NCBI RefSeq assembly: GCF_018448925.1 | Contig: NZ_RCWE01000005.1 | Location: 1 to 64,000, forward strand | Reading direction: 5' to 3' | DNA length: 64,000 bases | Origin: Photorhabdus akhurstii | GTDB lineage: Bacteria > Pseudomonadota > Gammaproteobacteria > Enterobacterales > Enterobacteriaceae | Shown here: positions 17,056 through 27,053 of the stretch, in pieces | Layout: each line of letters opens with the position of its first letter | Numbering within the stretch: the stretch's first letter is position 1 | Notes under the pieces: model-generated | Seen by the model: only the letters and a program-made list of their open reading frames with translations | Databases searched by the model: none | Told to the model about the DNA's origin: nothing | Position numbers and translations under genes: made by a program

Positions 17056-17118
17056 GATGGCGATCTGCCTGAAATAGGGTGAGTTGATTCAAGTACGGGT
17101 GCTCAGTGCTTCATTGTT

Positions 17119-20100
17119 TTACAAACTACCCGGTTGACGTGGTGGATTACGGCCTGACATATTGGTCGTCGCACTGCGAATATCCCGACCAATGACATCA
17201 ATACTCGCCTGAAATGGCGGGAATGGCAGAGTAATGCCGTGTTCGCGGAATCCTTGCAAAATAAGCTGGTGGACTTCATGGCGGACAGGCATTCGATGCC
17301 CCATTTCAGCAGCATAAATACGTAATTCAAATATCTGAATACCATGTTGAAGATCAACCAGATAGGCTTCAGGCGCCGGGTTATCAAGGATCAGAGTGCT
17401 GCGTTTAGCTGCGGTTAACAGGATTTGGGTGACCTCTTCACAGCTAGCTTCTGTCGGCGCAGGAATTGTCAGCACGACACGGGTGATGGTGTCAGATAAT
17501 GACCAGTTAATAAATTGCTCGGTAATAAAGGCTTTGTTAGGAACAATGATCTCTTTTCTATCCCAGTCAGAGAGGGTTGTTGCCCGTGTATTGATCTTGG
17601 TGATGCTGCCGGTCAGATTGCGGATAGTCACGGTATCACCGATACGGATCGGTTTTTCGAACAATATCATCAGGCCGGAAACAATATTGGCGAAGATCTC
17701 CTGTAAGCCAAAACCTAGCCCAACCCCTAGCGCCGCAACAAGCCATTGCAATTTTGACCATTCGATACCAATCAGAGAGAAACCTACCAGACCACCAATC
17801 AGAGTAATGGTGTATTTGGTGAGTGTGGTGATGGCAAAACCGGTACCTGGCGTAAGTTCCAAATGCTGTAGTAAGGCCAACTCAAGCAGTGCGGGCAGGT
17901 TACGCACCAGTTGAGTGGTGATAATAATCACCAAGATAGCAATCAAGACAGAACCTACGGTGATAGGTTGAACAGTTTCTACATTGTTTATTGTGGTGGT
18001 GACATCCCACAGTCGAATATTTTCTAGAAACGAGAAGGCGGAATGAAGTTCTGACCAGAGCCAAATGAGTGAAACCAAGGCAAGCAGAGTTAGAATTGAA
18101 CGAACTAATCCCAATGACTGAGCGCTGATGGCATCCAGATCAATAATAGGTTCCTCAACTTCAATAGCACCTTCGATACTGCTTGTTGAACCCGTTGAGT
18201 CGTCCTCTCCTTTAGCTCGTTGAGCCAGAATTTCCGCCCGCCGTTGTTTTGCCCGGTCAAAGGCGATCCGGCGTCGCTGAATCAGCATCCAACGACGGAT
18301 AATATGGTAAATAACTAGCAGGAAGAACCAGATAGCAACGGAAGTCTCTAAACGCCCCAGCAATGCTTGTGATGTGCTGAAATATCCCAGTATGGAAGCT
18401 AGCGCTGCGACTATCGGCGCAGAGAGTAAAATCCACCAGAGAGCGGTATTGATAACATTTTCGCCGTAGCCATTTTTATCCAGATAGAGTGGGACTTTTG
18501 CCCGTTTCAGGCTGTTCGTGATCAGGCTTAAGGAGATACACAGGATCAGGAAGCAGAGCCTGCCGAGTGTAGAAGCAAATTCTCGATCACTGTAGTGTTC
18601 AAAAGTTATCAATGCCATGACCAATGGCACAATGGCAAAGATAGATAGCTGGTAGAATCGTAACGCCCGTTTAACGCGTTCTTCCGGCCAACGGAAGTGG
18701 GCAATGAATAATCCATTTGGATGGGCGAAAGTGGCACTCAGCATGAAGATCCATAGAACGGGAGTTGTCGCACTGACGCCATAACCGATAGCGGTCGCCA
18801 TAGGATATTGCCAGGCGCTTTGCAGCCCATAGCCAATGGCAGACCAGAGCATCGGCAAAGGTAACGCGACAACAACCGACCAGAATACGGTACGTAAAGT
18901 GAGGGAAAAGTGATCATGGGTGACTTTGCCGATACGGTTACTCGCGCGTTCAAGGAATGCGTAATAATGGCGGAGAGAGCCGATGCTGAATATAACCAGG
19001 AAGAGCGTGCCGAATAAGTACAGCAGCGTATCCTGAGTGGTCAGCATGACTATCAGGGCGCCGCTTAACTGAGAAAAAGTGTCCAGCGATAATAGACGGG
19101 TTAGATCCTGCACAACATTGATTGGGTAATTGAGCGAAACAGGATTAACATCCGCGACCCAGAATAGATAACGGTGTGTGGCCTCTTTAACTTCTGTTAG
19201 CGCATCATTTAGCTGACTGGTAGCGACTTTCAGTTTGGTCAATTCAAGGATTTCACTGTCATAGCCAGATAATAATGAATTGAGTAATTCTTTGCGGGTG
19301 CGGGTAAGAGAATCATAAATCCGCTCTTGTTCAGCAGTTAACGCAACGTTGCTTTTCTGTACGGGTTTTGTCTCTTTTTGTAACTGATCGAGCATGTCTT
19401 CGTATTTCAGACGATCAACCCTGAATTTGACAATATTCCGATCAAGTTGCTGTGGCTTAGACATGTCAGGCAAACGGGCAAGCTGGGTTTGGAGCGCTTC
19501 TCCGAGCGTTGTAGAGCCACCGAGCCATTGTGCTTGTTCACGAATGGTATTCAATGCTTGCCGGACTTGAATAATATCACTGGCGGCTTGTCGCTGTTTT
19601 GAGCCAATGATATTCATTCGCTGTGCTTGCTGATTTAATTCCTGAGATAAATTCCGGTTCAGTTGTAATTCATCAAGCAGAAATTTTGGTAGTTGGTCAC
19701 TTTGTTCCGCCAGCATCTCGGTATGTTCTAAGGCTAATTCTGCTTTTTGCTGGCGTTGTGCATTAAGTTGGCTGCGGAGTTGTTGCAGTTCAAGATCAAG
19801 TCGATGATAGCGCTTTTTGAACAGTTCAACCCGCATACGGGAAATTTCCTGTCGATTATTCGCAGAAAGTTGAGCTATTTCGAGTTCATTGACTGTCGCT
19901 TTGTGGGCATTGACTTCGGCTTGAGCTAAGGCAAATTGAGCCTCTGCTAATGGGGTGGAGGGTGTTCCTAATGATTGCAGGCGAGAAGATGCTTCAGTTA
20001 GCAAGCGTCGCGCTTCTGATTGTTGTTGCGGTAATAGTACTAGAGAGTCACTGATTTCCCGTCCTTTGTCCTGCTCTTGCTGTAATTGCCCCCCTTGTTC

Positions 20101-20457
20101 TAGCAACCGACTGCTGACTTGAATGATCTGTTGCTCAATGCTTGCAATGGGTTGGTTAGCGGGAATTGGACGAGGCGTATCACTTTCAGAGAGTAATTTT
20201 TGACGAAGTTCTTTCGTGATTTTAGGAAAATCATCAATGGCGGTCTGATATTTCTGCGTTCTGTCATTAGCAGATTTAGCATCAGCAATCCAATTGAGAG
20301 CGCTTTGCAGCGCCTGAGCAACTTCTGCATCCTGCGGGTTTTTGCTGGATTCGATTTGTTTCAGTTCTTGTTTGAGCTGGTTTTCATCAAGTGGAATCGC
20401 AGCAAGAACCGGACTAATAATGATCAGGCTAAGCAATAAGCTGATAATCAGGCGCAC
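17119..20457 (-). CDS. mscM: miniconductance mechanosensitive channel MscM
   Basis: 1112 residues, close to E. coli MscM (YjeP, 1107). A signal peptide (MRLIISLLLSLIIISPVLAA) leads into a roughly 450-residue periplasmic coiled-coil domain rich in Gln. About eleven membrane segments and the MscS core follow (LGVGLGFGLQEIFANIVSGL, then FEKPIRIGDTV). It opens under hypo-osmotic shock to release solutes. It is last in the rsgA-psd-mscM order typical of enterobacteria, 26 bases after psd. Its 3' end is the right boundary of the T6SS island. Confidence 0.95.
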   Translation of the reverse strand: MRLIISLLLSLIIISPVLAAIPLDENQLKQELKQIESSKNPQDAEVAQALQSALNWIADAKSANDRTQKYQTAIDDFPKITKELRQKLLSESDTPRPIPANQPIASIEQQIIQVSSRLLEQGGQLQQEQDKGREISDSLVLLPQQQSEARRLLTEASSRLQSLGTPSTPLAEAQFALAQAEVNAHKATVNELEIAQLSANNRQEISRMRVELFKKRYHRLDLELQQLRSQLNAQRQQKAELALEHTEMLAEQSDQLPKFLLDELQLNRNLSQELNQQAQRMNIIGSKQRQAASDIIQVRQALNTIREQAQWLGGSTTLGEALQTQLARLPDMSKPQQLDRNIVKFRVDRLKYEDMLDQLQKETKPVQKSNVALTAEQERIYDSLTRTRKELLNSLLSGYDSEILELTKLKVATSQLNDALTEVKEATHRYLFWVADVNPVSLNYPINVVQDLTRLLSLDTFSQLSGALIVMLTTQDTLLYLFGTLFLVIFSIGSLRHYYAFLERASNRIGKVTHDHFSLTLRTVFWSVVVALPLPMLWSAIGYGLQSAWQYPMATAIGYGVSATTPVLWIFMLSATFAHPNGLFIAHFRWPEERVKRALRFYQLSIFAIVPLVMALITFEHYSDREFASTLGRLCFLILCISLSLITNSLKRAKVPLYLDKNGYGENVINTALWWILLSAPIVAALASILGYFSTSQALLGRLETSVAIWFFLLVIYHIIRRWMLIQRRRIAFDRAKQRRAEILAQRAKGEDDSTGSTSSIEGAIEVEEPIIDLDAISAQSLGLVRSILTLLALVSLIWLWSELHSAFSFLENIRLWDVTTTINNVETVQPITVGSVLIAILVIIITTQLVRNLPALLELALLQHLELTPGTGFAITTLTKYTITLIGGLVGFSLIGIEWSKLQWLVAALGVGLGFGLQEIFANIVSGLMILFEKPIRIGDTVTIRNLTGSITKINTRATTLSDWDRKEIIVPNKAFITEQFINWSLSDTITRVVLTIPAPTEASCEEVTQILLTAAKRSTLILDNPAPEAYLVDLQHGIQIFELRIYAAEMGHRMPVRHEVHQLILQGFREHGITLPFPPFQASIDVIGRDIRSATTNMSGRNPPRQPGSL

Positions 20458-20483
20458 GATAAAGGGCTCTCCTTGGAAAGGGA

Positions 20484-21377
20484 TTAGCTTATGTTGTCAG
20501 TAGGTTCGTCAGGTATGATCGCTTGGGCTAACAGTTCGCCCATGCGGGTTGTGGAGCCACTGCTCAAATGCCCGGCTAGCTGTACCTGATTTGATGCAAA
20601 CAGGTTAATGACGGTAGAACCCAATTTGAAACGCCCCATTTCTTCCCCTTTCTTGAAAGAAATTGCGCCAGTTGCACCGGCTTCGGGGTAAGTCCAGCGC
20701 TTGATAATGCCTTCCCGTGGTGGTGTAACCGTACCACACCAAGCCATTTCAATACTGCCGACGATAGTTGCACCAACCAGAATCTGTATCATGGGCCCAA
20801 ATTGAGTATCAAACAGACAGATGACTCTTTCATTACGAGCGAACAGATTTGGTACGTTGGCGGCAGTCAATGGATTGACAGAGAATAGATCGCCTGGGAC
20901 ATAGATCATCTCTTTCAGTAATCCATCGCAAGGCATATGTACACGGTGATAATCTTTAGGTGATAAGTAAGTCGTTACAAACTGCCCATCACGGAATATC
21001 TCTGCTAATTGATGATTACCGGCGAGTAGAGCTTCAAGTGTGTAGTGGTGTCCTTTAGCTTGAAGGAGCTGGTATGTTCGGATATTGCCTAACTGGCTGA
21101 TAGTACCGTCAGCAGGTAGCGCTAATTGGTGTTCATTGCTGACAATTGGGCGAATATCATCTTTTAATGGGCGGATAAAGAACTCATTGAATGTCGTATA
21201 TGCTGAAAACTCAGGCGCTTTCGCTTCATTCATATCCACTTTATAAACACGGGCAAACGCTTTGATTGCCAGTTGAGTCAGCCAGCCAGCTTTTTTGTTA
21301 GCAAACCAGCCTGCCAGGTGAGTTATTCCCTGTTTAGGCAGTAAATAATGCAACCTGATTTTAATGTTATCCAGCAC
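20484..21377 (-). CDS. psd: phosphatidylserine decarboxylase proenzyme
   Basis: About 297 residues. Psd makes phosphatidylethanolamine from phosphatidylserine at the inner membrane. The LGST autocleavage motif ([11 protein letters not shown]) is present near the C-terminus; Ser becomes the pyruvoyl group. [11 protein letters not shown] and [10 protein letters not shown] are also conserved. I chose a GTG start ([15 protein letters not shown]) because it matches the E. coli N-terminus (MLNSFKLSLQYILPK) and has AAGAGG upstream. An in-frame ATG 21 codons earlier gives a 318-residue form. It lies between rsgA and mscM, as in E. coli. Confidence 0.9.
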   Translation of the reverse strand: MLDNIKIRLHYLLPKQGITHLAGWFANKKAGWLTQLAIKAFARVYKVDMNEAKAPEFSAYTTFNEFFIRPLKDDIRPIVSNEHQLALPADGTISQLGNIRTYQLLQAKGHHYTLEALLAGNHQLAEIFRDGQFVTTYLSPKDYHRVHMPCDGLLKEMIYVPGDLFSVNPLTAANVPNLFARNERVICLFDTQFGPMIQILVGATIVGSIEMAWCGTVTPPREGIIKRWTYPEAGATGAISFKKGEEMGRFKLGSTVINLFASNQVQLAGHLSSGSTTRMGELLAQAIIPDEPTDNIS

Positions 21378-21450
21378 GTCAACCTCTTGGATTCTATTGG
21401 CAAAATTAGACAAAAGGGGGTATTGTACCTGTCCTTTCATTTGATGTCAG

Positions 21451-22506
21451 TTAGCTATCGTTATCTGTAAAAGTTTTGCGTGGTTTAATTTGATCCATAC
21501 TGTCGAGAATACGGTGATAATTCTCAAAGCGTTCTTGAGTTATTTCGTTATCTTCCACTGCCTTCCGTAACGCACACTCTGGATCGTCCCGATGTTTACA
21601 ATCACGGAATTTACAACCGCCCAGATAATCACGGAATTCGATAAAACCCAGAGTTACCTGCTCCGGTGTTAAATGCCACAGGCCAAACTCTCGAACTCCG
21701 GGAGAATCAATAACATCACCGCCATGTGGAAAATGATAAAGACGGGAGGTTGTTGTGGTGTGCTGACCTAAACCAGAAACATCTGAAACCTGATTGACCA
21801 TAATCTCTGCTTCATCTTCTGGCAGGAGTGTATTGAGTAAACTTGATTTACCTACGCCAGACTGACCGGCAAAAATGCTGATTCGACCTGCAAGCATCTT
21901 CGTTAATTCTTCCATACCTTCGCCAGTATGGCTTGAGAGTTTCAATACTCTGTAACCAATGTTGTGGTATGTGGACATGATTTCGTTGACCCATTCACGG
22001 CTTTCTTCGTCCAACAGATCAATTTTATTCAATACAATCAATGGCTCAATGCCCAGCGTTTCACAGGCGACAAGGTAGCGATCGATAATATTGAGTGACA
22101 GTTCAGGAAGAATGGCTGACACAATCACTATTTGGTCAATATTGGCGGCGATAGGTTTAATACCATCATAATAGTCAGGCCGCGTAAGTACGGAAGTCCG
22201 TTCGTGAACGGCTTCAACAATACCATTTACTTTAACATCTGCTTGTGTTTGCAGCGAAGGACGCCATACGACTTGATCGCCAGTGACCAATGAGCGGATA
22301 GTTCTGCGAATATTACAACGTTGTATAGAACCGTCTTCTGCCTCGACATCAGCATGTTGGCCAAAACGGCTGATAACCAGCCCTTCTTGAGGTTCACCTA
22401 ACTGACTATCATCCATTTCAGGTTTATTATCCTGTTTTTTCAATCTTCGCTGATGATTCGCCTGTACCCGCCGTTGCTGGCCTTTGGATAGTTTATGTTT
22501 AGCCAC
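21451..22506 (-). CDS. rsgA: ribosome small-subunit-dependent GTPase RsgA
   Basis: 351 residues. A circularly permuted GTPase: the NKIDLL (G4) motif comes before [12 protein letters not shown] (G1) and [10 protein letters not shown] (G3). An N-terminal OB fold (VVWRPSLQ) and a C-terminal zinc knuckle ([14 protein letters not shown]) complete the family pattern. It checks late 30S maturation. The basic N-terminus ([20 protein letters not shown]) matches enterobacterial RsgA. Divergent from orn across 94 bases. Confidence 0.97.
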   Translation of the reverse strand: MAKHKLSKGQQRRVQANHQRRLKKQDNKPEMDDSQLGEPQEGLVISRFGQHADVEAEDGSIQRCNIRRTIRSLVTGDQVVWRPSLQTQADVKVNGIVEAVHERTSVLTRPDYYDGIKPIAANIDQIVIVSAILPELSLNIIDRYLVACETLGIEPLIVLNKIDLLDEESREWVNEIMSTYHNIGYRVLKLSSHTGEGMEELTKMLAGRISIFAGQSGVGKSSLLNTLLPEDEAEIMVNQVSDVSGLGQHTTTTSRLYHFPHGGDVIDSPGVREFGLWHLTPEQVTLGFIEFRDYLGGCKFRDCKHRDDPECALRKAVEDNEITQERFENYHRILDSMDQIKPRKTFTDNDS

Positions 22507-22600
22507 CGAACCTCACTTGTTCCACACTTATCGCTGTTATTGCTTAAAAGCGCTATGATACACCATTAATAAGAACTATCTCTCCAATCTAGGATATAAC

Positions 22601-23146
22601 ATGTCAAAAAGTGAGCACAATCTTATCTGGATAGATCTGGAAATGACGGGCTTAGATCCAGAGCGGGATCGCATTATTGAAATTGCGACAATTGTCACTG
22701 ATGCAAATTTGAATATCCTGGCGGAAGGGCCAGTCATTGCGGTTCATCAGTCTGATGAACAACTTGCTCTGATGGATAAATGGAATGTGCGCACCCATAC
22801 GGGCAGTGGGCTGGTTGAACGTGTTAAGGCAAGTAAAATTGATGATCGTGAGGCAGAGAAAGCGACGATTGAATTTTTGGAAAAATGGGTTCCGGCAGGT
22901 GCTTCCCCCATTTGTGGTAATAGCGTTAGTCAGGATCGGCGTTTCTTGTTCCGCTATATGCCAGAATTGGAGGCTTATTTTCATTACCGCTACTTGGATG
23001 TCAGCACACTTAAAGAATTAGCCCGTCGCTGGAAGCCGGAAATCCTTGCTGGATTTAAGAAGCAGAATACTCATCAGGCGCTGGATGATATCCGTGAATC
23101 AGTTGCTGAGTTAGCCTATTATCGGGAACATTTTATTCAACTGTGA
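22601..23146 (+). CDS. orn: oligoribonuclease
   Basis: 181 residues, same length as E. coli Orn. DEDDh exonuclease motifs are visible: [10 protein letters not shown] (ExoI), [11 protein letters not shown] (ExoII) and [11 protein letters not shown] (ExoIII). It degrades 2-5-nt RNAs and pGpG to mononucleotides and is essential in E. coli. It sits between the divergent rsgA and the tRNA-Gly cluster, as in E. coli. Confidence 0.97.
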   Translation: MSKSEHNLIWIDLEMTGLDPERDRIIEIATIVTDANLNILAEGPVIAVHQSDEQLALMDKWNVRTHTGSGLVERVKASKIDDREAEKATIEFLEKWVPAGASPICGNSVSQDRRFLFRYMPELEAYFHYRYLDVSTLKELARRWKPEILAGFKKQNTHQALDDIRESVAELAYYREHFIQL

Positions 23147-23266
23147 GTCAGAAAGTTTTATTTTCTGTTGGTATGATAATGCAAGTTTGGTGTGATGATT
23201 AATTAACCTGCTTTGGCGTTTAAATCGTCATTTGACCGGAAAGTTTGTTTTTTTGTGTTGAAGGGC

Positions 23267-23294
23267 TTGCGGGCGCAACGATTTTTCGTATAAT
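23267..23294 (+). promoter_or_regulatory. predicted promoter of the tRNA-Gly cluster
   Basis: -35 TTGCGG and -10 TATAAT spaced 16 bases, followed by a GC-rich discriminator (GCGCTCCCC) typical of stringently controlled stable-RNA promoters. The first tRNA starts 57 bases downstream. Confidence 0.75.
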
Positions 23295-23351
23295 GCGCTC
23301 CCCATACCGATGAAGAATTTCATAAGGTATGGATAGCGTACTAAAAGATAT

Positions 23352-23427
<76 letters not shown>

Positions 23428-23482
23428 AATTTTGGTTTGGAATCAGTATGTTGTTTCTGGTTATTATTAGCCAGCCAGTGAC

Positions 23483-23558
<76 letters not shown>

Positions 23559-23623
23559 AGTTTAGATTCACAATTGATTTCTTGGGATTGATATATTATT
23601 TCAGGTGATCACCAGTCAGTAAT

Positions 23624-23702
<79 letters not shown>

Positions 23703-23710
23703 CTTTCTTA

Positions 23711-24043
23711 TCATGCAGATACACTTAGCAACCGGTGCGTAAGCAGGGTTTGCATATCCCGCCGACCATCAGCAATCACAAAAATTACCACCTGTTTACC
23801 TGTGATCTGGTAAATAACCCGGTAAGGTTTAAAAAATGTTTGGCGGAAGTCGCGGATCCCTAACTCCTGCAACTCCTTGGGATAATTGCCTTTTTCAGGA
23901 AAGTTAGCCAGACTGTCTGCTGTTTTCAGCAACTGATCCAATACATAATCAGCTTTCTCTGAACTGTCATTTTCGACAATGTAATCGTAAATGTCCTCTA
24001 AATCTGCTTCGGCATTTTTAGTCAGCATGACATGATATGGCAT
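23711..24043 (-). CDS. RelE/ParE-family toxin
   Basis: 110 residues. The ParE/RelE fold pattern is clear: AEADLEDIYDYI, ADYVLDQLLKTADSLANFP, GNYPKELQELGIRDFRQTFF, KPYRVIYQI and VIFVIADGRRDMQTLL. Members either poison gyrase (ParE) or cleave ribosome-bound mRNA (RelE); the sequence does not decide which. It overlaps the antitoxin stop by one base (TAATG), the usual antitoxin-first arrangement. It sits immediately beside the tRNA-Gly gene, at the left end of the accessory block. Confidence 0.85.
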   Translation of the reverse strand: MPYHVMLTKNAEADLEDIYDYIVENDSSEKADYVLDQLLKTADSLANFPEKGNYPKELQELGIRDFRQTFFKPYRVIYQITGKQVVIFVIADGRRDMQTLLTHRLLSVSA

Positions 24044-24318
24044 TAGGCGAACTTCCCCTTATTTTTTAAGCGTTGAACCACCTCCTTTACTGGTGTGACT
24101 TCACCTGCTTTAACTTGTTGTTGTCCTAGAGCTAAAATCTTTAACAACGCTATAGTTTCCTGAGTCTGCTCATAAGAGGCAATATCTTGAATCACCGCTT
24201 TTGCTTCGCCATTTTGTGTAATAATCATCGGTGAACGGGACTCAGTGAGTGTCGTCATCACCGTAGCTGCATTGGCTTTTAGGTAGCTAATGGGTTTGAT
24301 CTGTTCTGAATAACGCAT
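24043..24318 (-). CDS. Phd/YefM-family antitoxin
   Basis: 91 residues from the ATG behind GAGGAATT (MRYSEQIKPISYLKANAATV). A longer upstream frame has no ribosome site. It has the Phd/YefM fold: SYLKANAATVMTTLTESRSP, MIITQNGEAKAVI and SYEQTQETIALLKIL, then a flexible C-terminal tail that should wrap the toxin. Expected to repress its own promoter. Translationally coupled to the toxin. Confidence 0.85.
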   Translation of the reverse strand: MRYSEQIKPISYLKANAATVMTTLTESRSPMIITQNGEAKAVIQDIASYEQTQETIALLKILALGQQQVKAGEVTPVKEVVQRLKNKGKFA

Positions 24319-24416
24319 AGAATTCCTCACATTAAAAAGGACTAAATAGAGACTATAAAAAGTCAATTGCTTGATTATAAAATCACCTTTCCAATTAAGC
24401 AAATGCTGATTTTAGA

Positions 24417-24691
24417 GTAGCTGTTATTCCTTTCTTGGGGAACAGCACTTCCGAGGATGCTATATTAACGCTCTGGCAATGGTGGATTACCTCATCGAAC
24501 ACGATGATAAAAATCCGCTGATTGACTTTCTGTCCGCTAAAATTGCTGACTATGAAAACAGCAATGAGCGCTTTGCCGCATTTAATAAAGCTGTAGATAA
24601 TATGCCTGCCGGTATTGCGGCGCTGCGCGTGTTGATGGATCGACATGGTAAGATCGACGCTTTTGTTTGTACCAAAGCGTCGATAGGATGA
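24417..24691 (+). pseudogene. broken HigA-type antitoxin gene
   Basis: VAVIPFLGNSTSED in one frame continues as YINALAMVDYLIEHDDKNPL, IDFLSAKIADYE and NMPAGIAALRVLMDRHG in the next, so there is a frameshift near 24457. This is the COG5499 HigA-like pattern, whose helix-turn-helix should follow LMDxxGLTQ. Here the sequence loses similarity after LMDRHG and stops. The partner toxin gene is absent. The N-terminus is also cut off. A decayed second toxin-antitoxin locus inside the tRNA-linked island. Confidence 0.7.
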
Positions 24692-24701
24692 AACTTCTGG
24701 C

Positions 24702-25697
24702 TTATTTCCTGCAATTCTTTGCTTTTACTATATGATTGATCCCAAATTTAGATTCGTGTGGAATAAGTTTTTTACCGGTTGATCTCTTATTGCAGATCAG
24801 GATACCTCCGATGATGAGAGCGCCGCCGATGAACATTGGGAATGTTAATCTCTCATCTAATAGGACTGCGCCGAGCAATACCGCGGTCAAAGGGTTAAGC
24901 GCAATGAATACACCGGAGCGAGTGGAACCAATTCTTTGGATTCCGTTGTAATACCAGATGTAGGCCACCGCTGAACCTACTGCGCCAAGATAAAGTAAGC
25001 TGGAGAGATCAGTCATGGATAATGCATGTATTGCGGATAAACTCATTTGACCTGTGAAAATGGCTGTTACAGTTAGCATGATAGCGCCTGCCAGGATGGA
25101 GTATGTAACGGTGTGTAGCGGGCCGATTTGGTTCACAATGTTCTTGCAGAAGACGCTATAAGCAACCCAGCTTAAAACACAACCAAAGATCAAAGTGTCA
25201 CCCAACCAGTTATCTTCTTCTCCAATTGTCAGTTGTGGCGTTTTGCTAAAAATTACGATCATTGCTCCGAGCAGACAAAGAATAATTCCCAGTATTTTCA
25301 GTGACGATTGTCTTTCCTTATAAAAGAAATATGAAAAAATCGCCATTACTGCTGGATTCAGTGCCACGATAAGTGAAGCTCTGGAGGCGGTTGTGTGATG
25401 CAGACCATAAAAGAAAAAAAGGTTGTAGGCGTATATTCCGCAGAGGCCCAGTCCAATGATTTTCAATAGTTGGGATAGATTAATCTTGACGAACATTTTT
25501 CCTGATAAAACGAGGAAGATAATGAGCGTTATGCCCGCAAGAATAAATCTGAGGCTTGCTGATAACAAGGGAGGTGTCTCGACAGAAATGTATCGACCTG
25601 CAACAAATGTTCCGCCCCAGATAATAGCCACAAGAGACAGCTTGATATAGGTTGAGTAGTTGTTGACCGACTGCGTTGATGCGTGGTTGCTTTTCAT
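24702..25697 (-). CDS. EamA/DMT-superfamily exporter
   Basis: About 331 residues, ten hydrophobic segments in two homologous EamA halves (AIIWGGTFVAGRYI; later ALNPLTAVLLGAVLLDERL). Such proteins export amino acids, nucleosides or other small metabolites; the substrate cannot be read from the sequence. It starts about 20 bases after the TPR gene on the same strand, so the two probably form an operon divergent from the LysR gene. A TTG start three codons earlier is possible. The operon may be a self-contained export/regulation set carried on the island. Confidence 0.8.
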   Translation of the reverse strand: MKSNHASTQSVNNYSTYIKLSLVAIIWGGTFVAGRYISVETPPLLSASLRFILAGITLIIFLVLSGKMFVKINLSQLLKIIGLGLCGIYAYNLFFFYGLHHTTASRASLIVALNPAVMAIFSYFFYKERQSSLKILGIILCLLGAMIVIFSKTPQLTIGEEDNWLGDTLIFGCVLSWVAYSVFCKNIVNQIGPLHTVTYSILAGAIMLTVTAIFTGQMSLSAIHALSMTDLSSLLYLGAVGSAVAYIWYYNGIQRIGSTRSGVFIALNPLTAVLLGAVLLDERLTFPMFIGGALIIGGILICNKRSTGKKLIPHESKFGINHIVKAKNCRK

Positions 25698-25715
25698 GTT
25701 TGTCAATGTCGCAAT

Positions 25716-26906
25716 TTATAGGGTGGAGGATGCTTTCAAGGCGGCGTATTCCATAGTCTGGTCCAATATTTCACGTTGAGCGCGGCTACCTCCCAATAAT
25801 GGCCATTTTTCATAGCTGAGACGAAGTTTATTTAGACACTCCTCATAGTGCCTAGATGTAAATAATAAGATCGCTTTAAGGACGTCTATCCCTGTGGAAT
25901 GTGTGTCTGGTTCGATGCCAAATCCATCGCTTTCCGCGATCAGCTTCTCAATAAGAAAAGACTGATTTGTTGCAGAAAAAGCGAGTGCTGCATGTATTTT
26001 GTGGAAGTAAGAGGTGGATGAGCTGATGCTGCCTGTCCAAAGAACAGCAAGACGTTCCCATATTGGTTGGAAGTTAGTGTCGGCAGATTTGAGCCTAAGT
26101 TGCCACAAGAATTCTACGGCGTCCAAATCTTGTTTAGCAAATGGATTGTCTTTTAGCGCATATAATTCATCAAAAGCTTGCAATGCCAGCGTGATTTCAT
26201 CGGATCGTTCATACGCAATGGCGAGATGCCAGTATACATGCATTCCCATTCCGGCGTTGGTGATCCAATGTTCTTTGCAGTTGGTCAGGAAGTGACAAAG
26301 TTCTTTCCAGCGACCTAGCTCATGCAAGGCATGTGCGACAGCATGAATGCCATAGATATTGTCCGGCATTAATTTAACAGATTTAAAACCAACCTCTAAG
26401 GCATCATCAAAACATTGAGCTTCACAAAGGACGAATGATTTTATGGAAAGATAATACGGATAGAGGTAGTGAGTGCTAACAATGTGTTCGTCACAATAAA
26501 GCAGAAGAGACCTCAGGTTGGTTGTTTTGCCAGTGCAGAAATCAAGCATGTGAATAAAGAAGAGCGCGACAATATCCGATGGGTATGCTCGAATATGTTG
26601 GGTCAGAAGCAATCTCGCGTTATCGTAATCAAATTTCACCCATGCGCTGAATGCCTTATGGATAAGGCAAAGCTCAGGGAGAGAAAGGTCGTGTTCGTTC
26701 ATTTGAGTTAATGTGATTTTGAATTTATAAAGTTCTTTCATCTCGCAAGAGGTGATTGCATCAAATCCCATCAGGAGTTTTTTGTAGGTTCGCTGAGTGT
26801 CATTCATTGGAATAAATTCGTCTGAAAATCCACGGAGGGATAAGAACGTGCTATTTATTTCCGGCCATATGGAAGATGAACCATCAGAAGGCCATTGGTA
26901 ACTCAT
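25716..26906 (-). CDS. TTC38-like tetratricopeptide repeat protein
   Basis: 396 residues, soluble, helical. It has TPR-like repeats and the TTC38-family signatures IHAVAHALHELGRW (about 198-211), GMHVYWHLAIAYERSDEITL and GGSRAQREILDQTMEYAAL near the C-terminus. The molecular function of bacterial TTC38-like proteins is unclear to me; the conserved His residues hint at more than scaffolding. It lies upstream of the EamA exporter and is divergent from a LysR regulator across 147 bases, suggesting joint control by that regulator. Confidence 0.75.
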   Translation of the reverse strand: MSYQWPSDGSSSIWPEINSTFLSLRGFSDEFIPMNDTQRTYKKLLMGFDAITSCEMKELYKFKITLTQMNEHDLSLPELCLIHKAFSAWVKFDYDNARLLLTQHIRAYPSDIVALFFIHMLDFCTGKTTNLRSLLLYCDEHIVSTHYLYPYYLSIKSFVLCEAQCFDDALEVGFKSVKLMPDNIYGIHAVAHALHELGRWKELCHFLTNCKEHWITNAGMGMHVYWHLAIAYERSDEITLALQAFDELYALKDNPFAKQDLDAVEFLWQLRLKSADTNFQPIWERLAVLWTGSISSSTSYFHKIHAALAFSATNQSFLIEKLIAESDGFGIEPDTHSTGIDVLKAILLFTSRHYEECLNKLRLSYEKWPLLGGSRAQREILDQTMEYAALKASSTL

Positions 26907-27053
26907 AAAATCCCCTTTTTTAATTAATTATGGTTTGGAAACTCTGTTGAGCGTTCAGCGAGCATGCCTCGCCTACTGTTTTATATCCGCATTGCATATA
27001 CTTATTCAGATGTATGATCATGCGGAAATGAGTGATTACTCAAGGGGGAGATA

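Larger units (their letters stand above)
13345..17065. repeat. 3.7-kb direct repeat, copy B
   Basis: Partner of the copy at 2145-5865. It carries the same genes in the same orientation, so recombination between copies would delete or duplicate the 11.2 kb between them, including the whole immunity array. Confidence 0.9.

Noticed and set aside
1-17060. Complete T6SS gene cluster
   Set aside because: No tssB, tssC, hcp, clpV, tssJKLM or tssG genes are present; only spike, tssF and cargo genes are seen.
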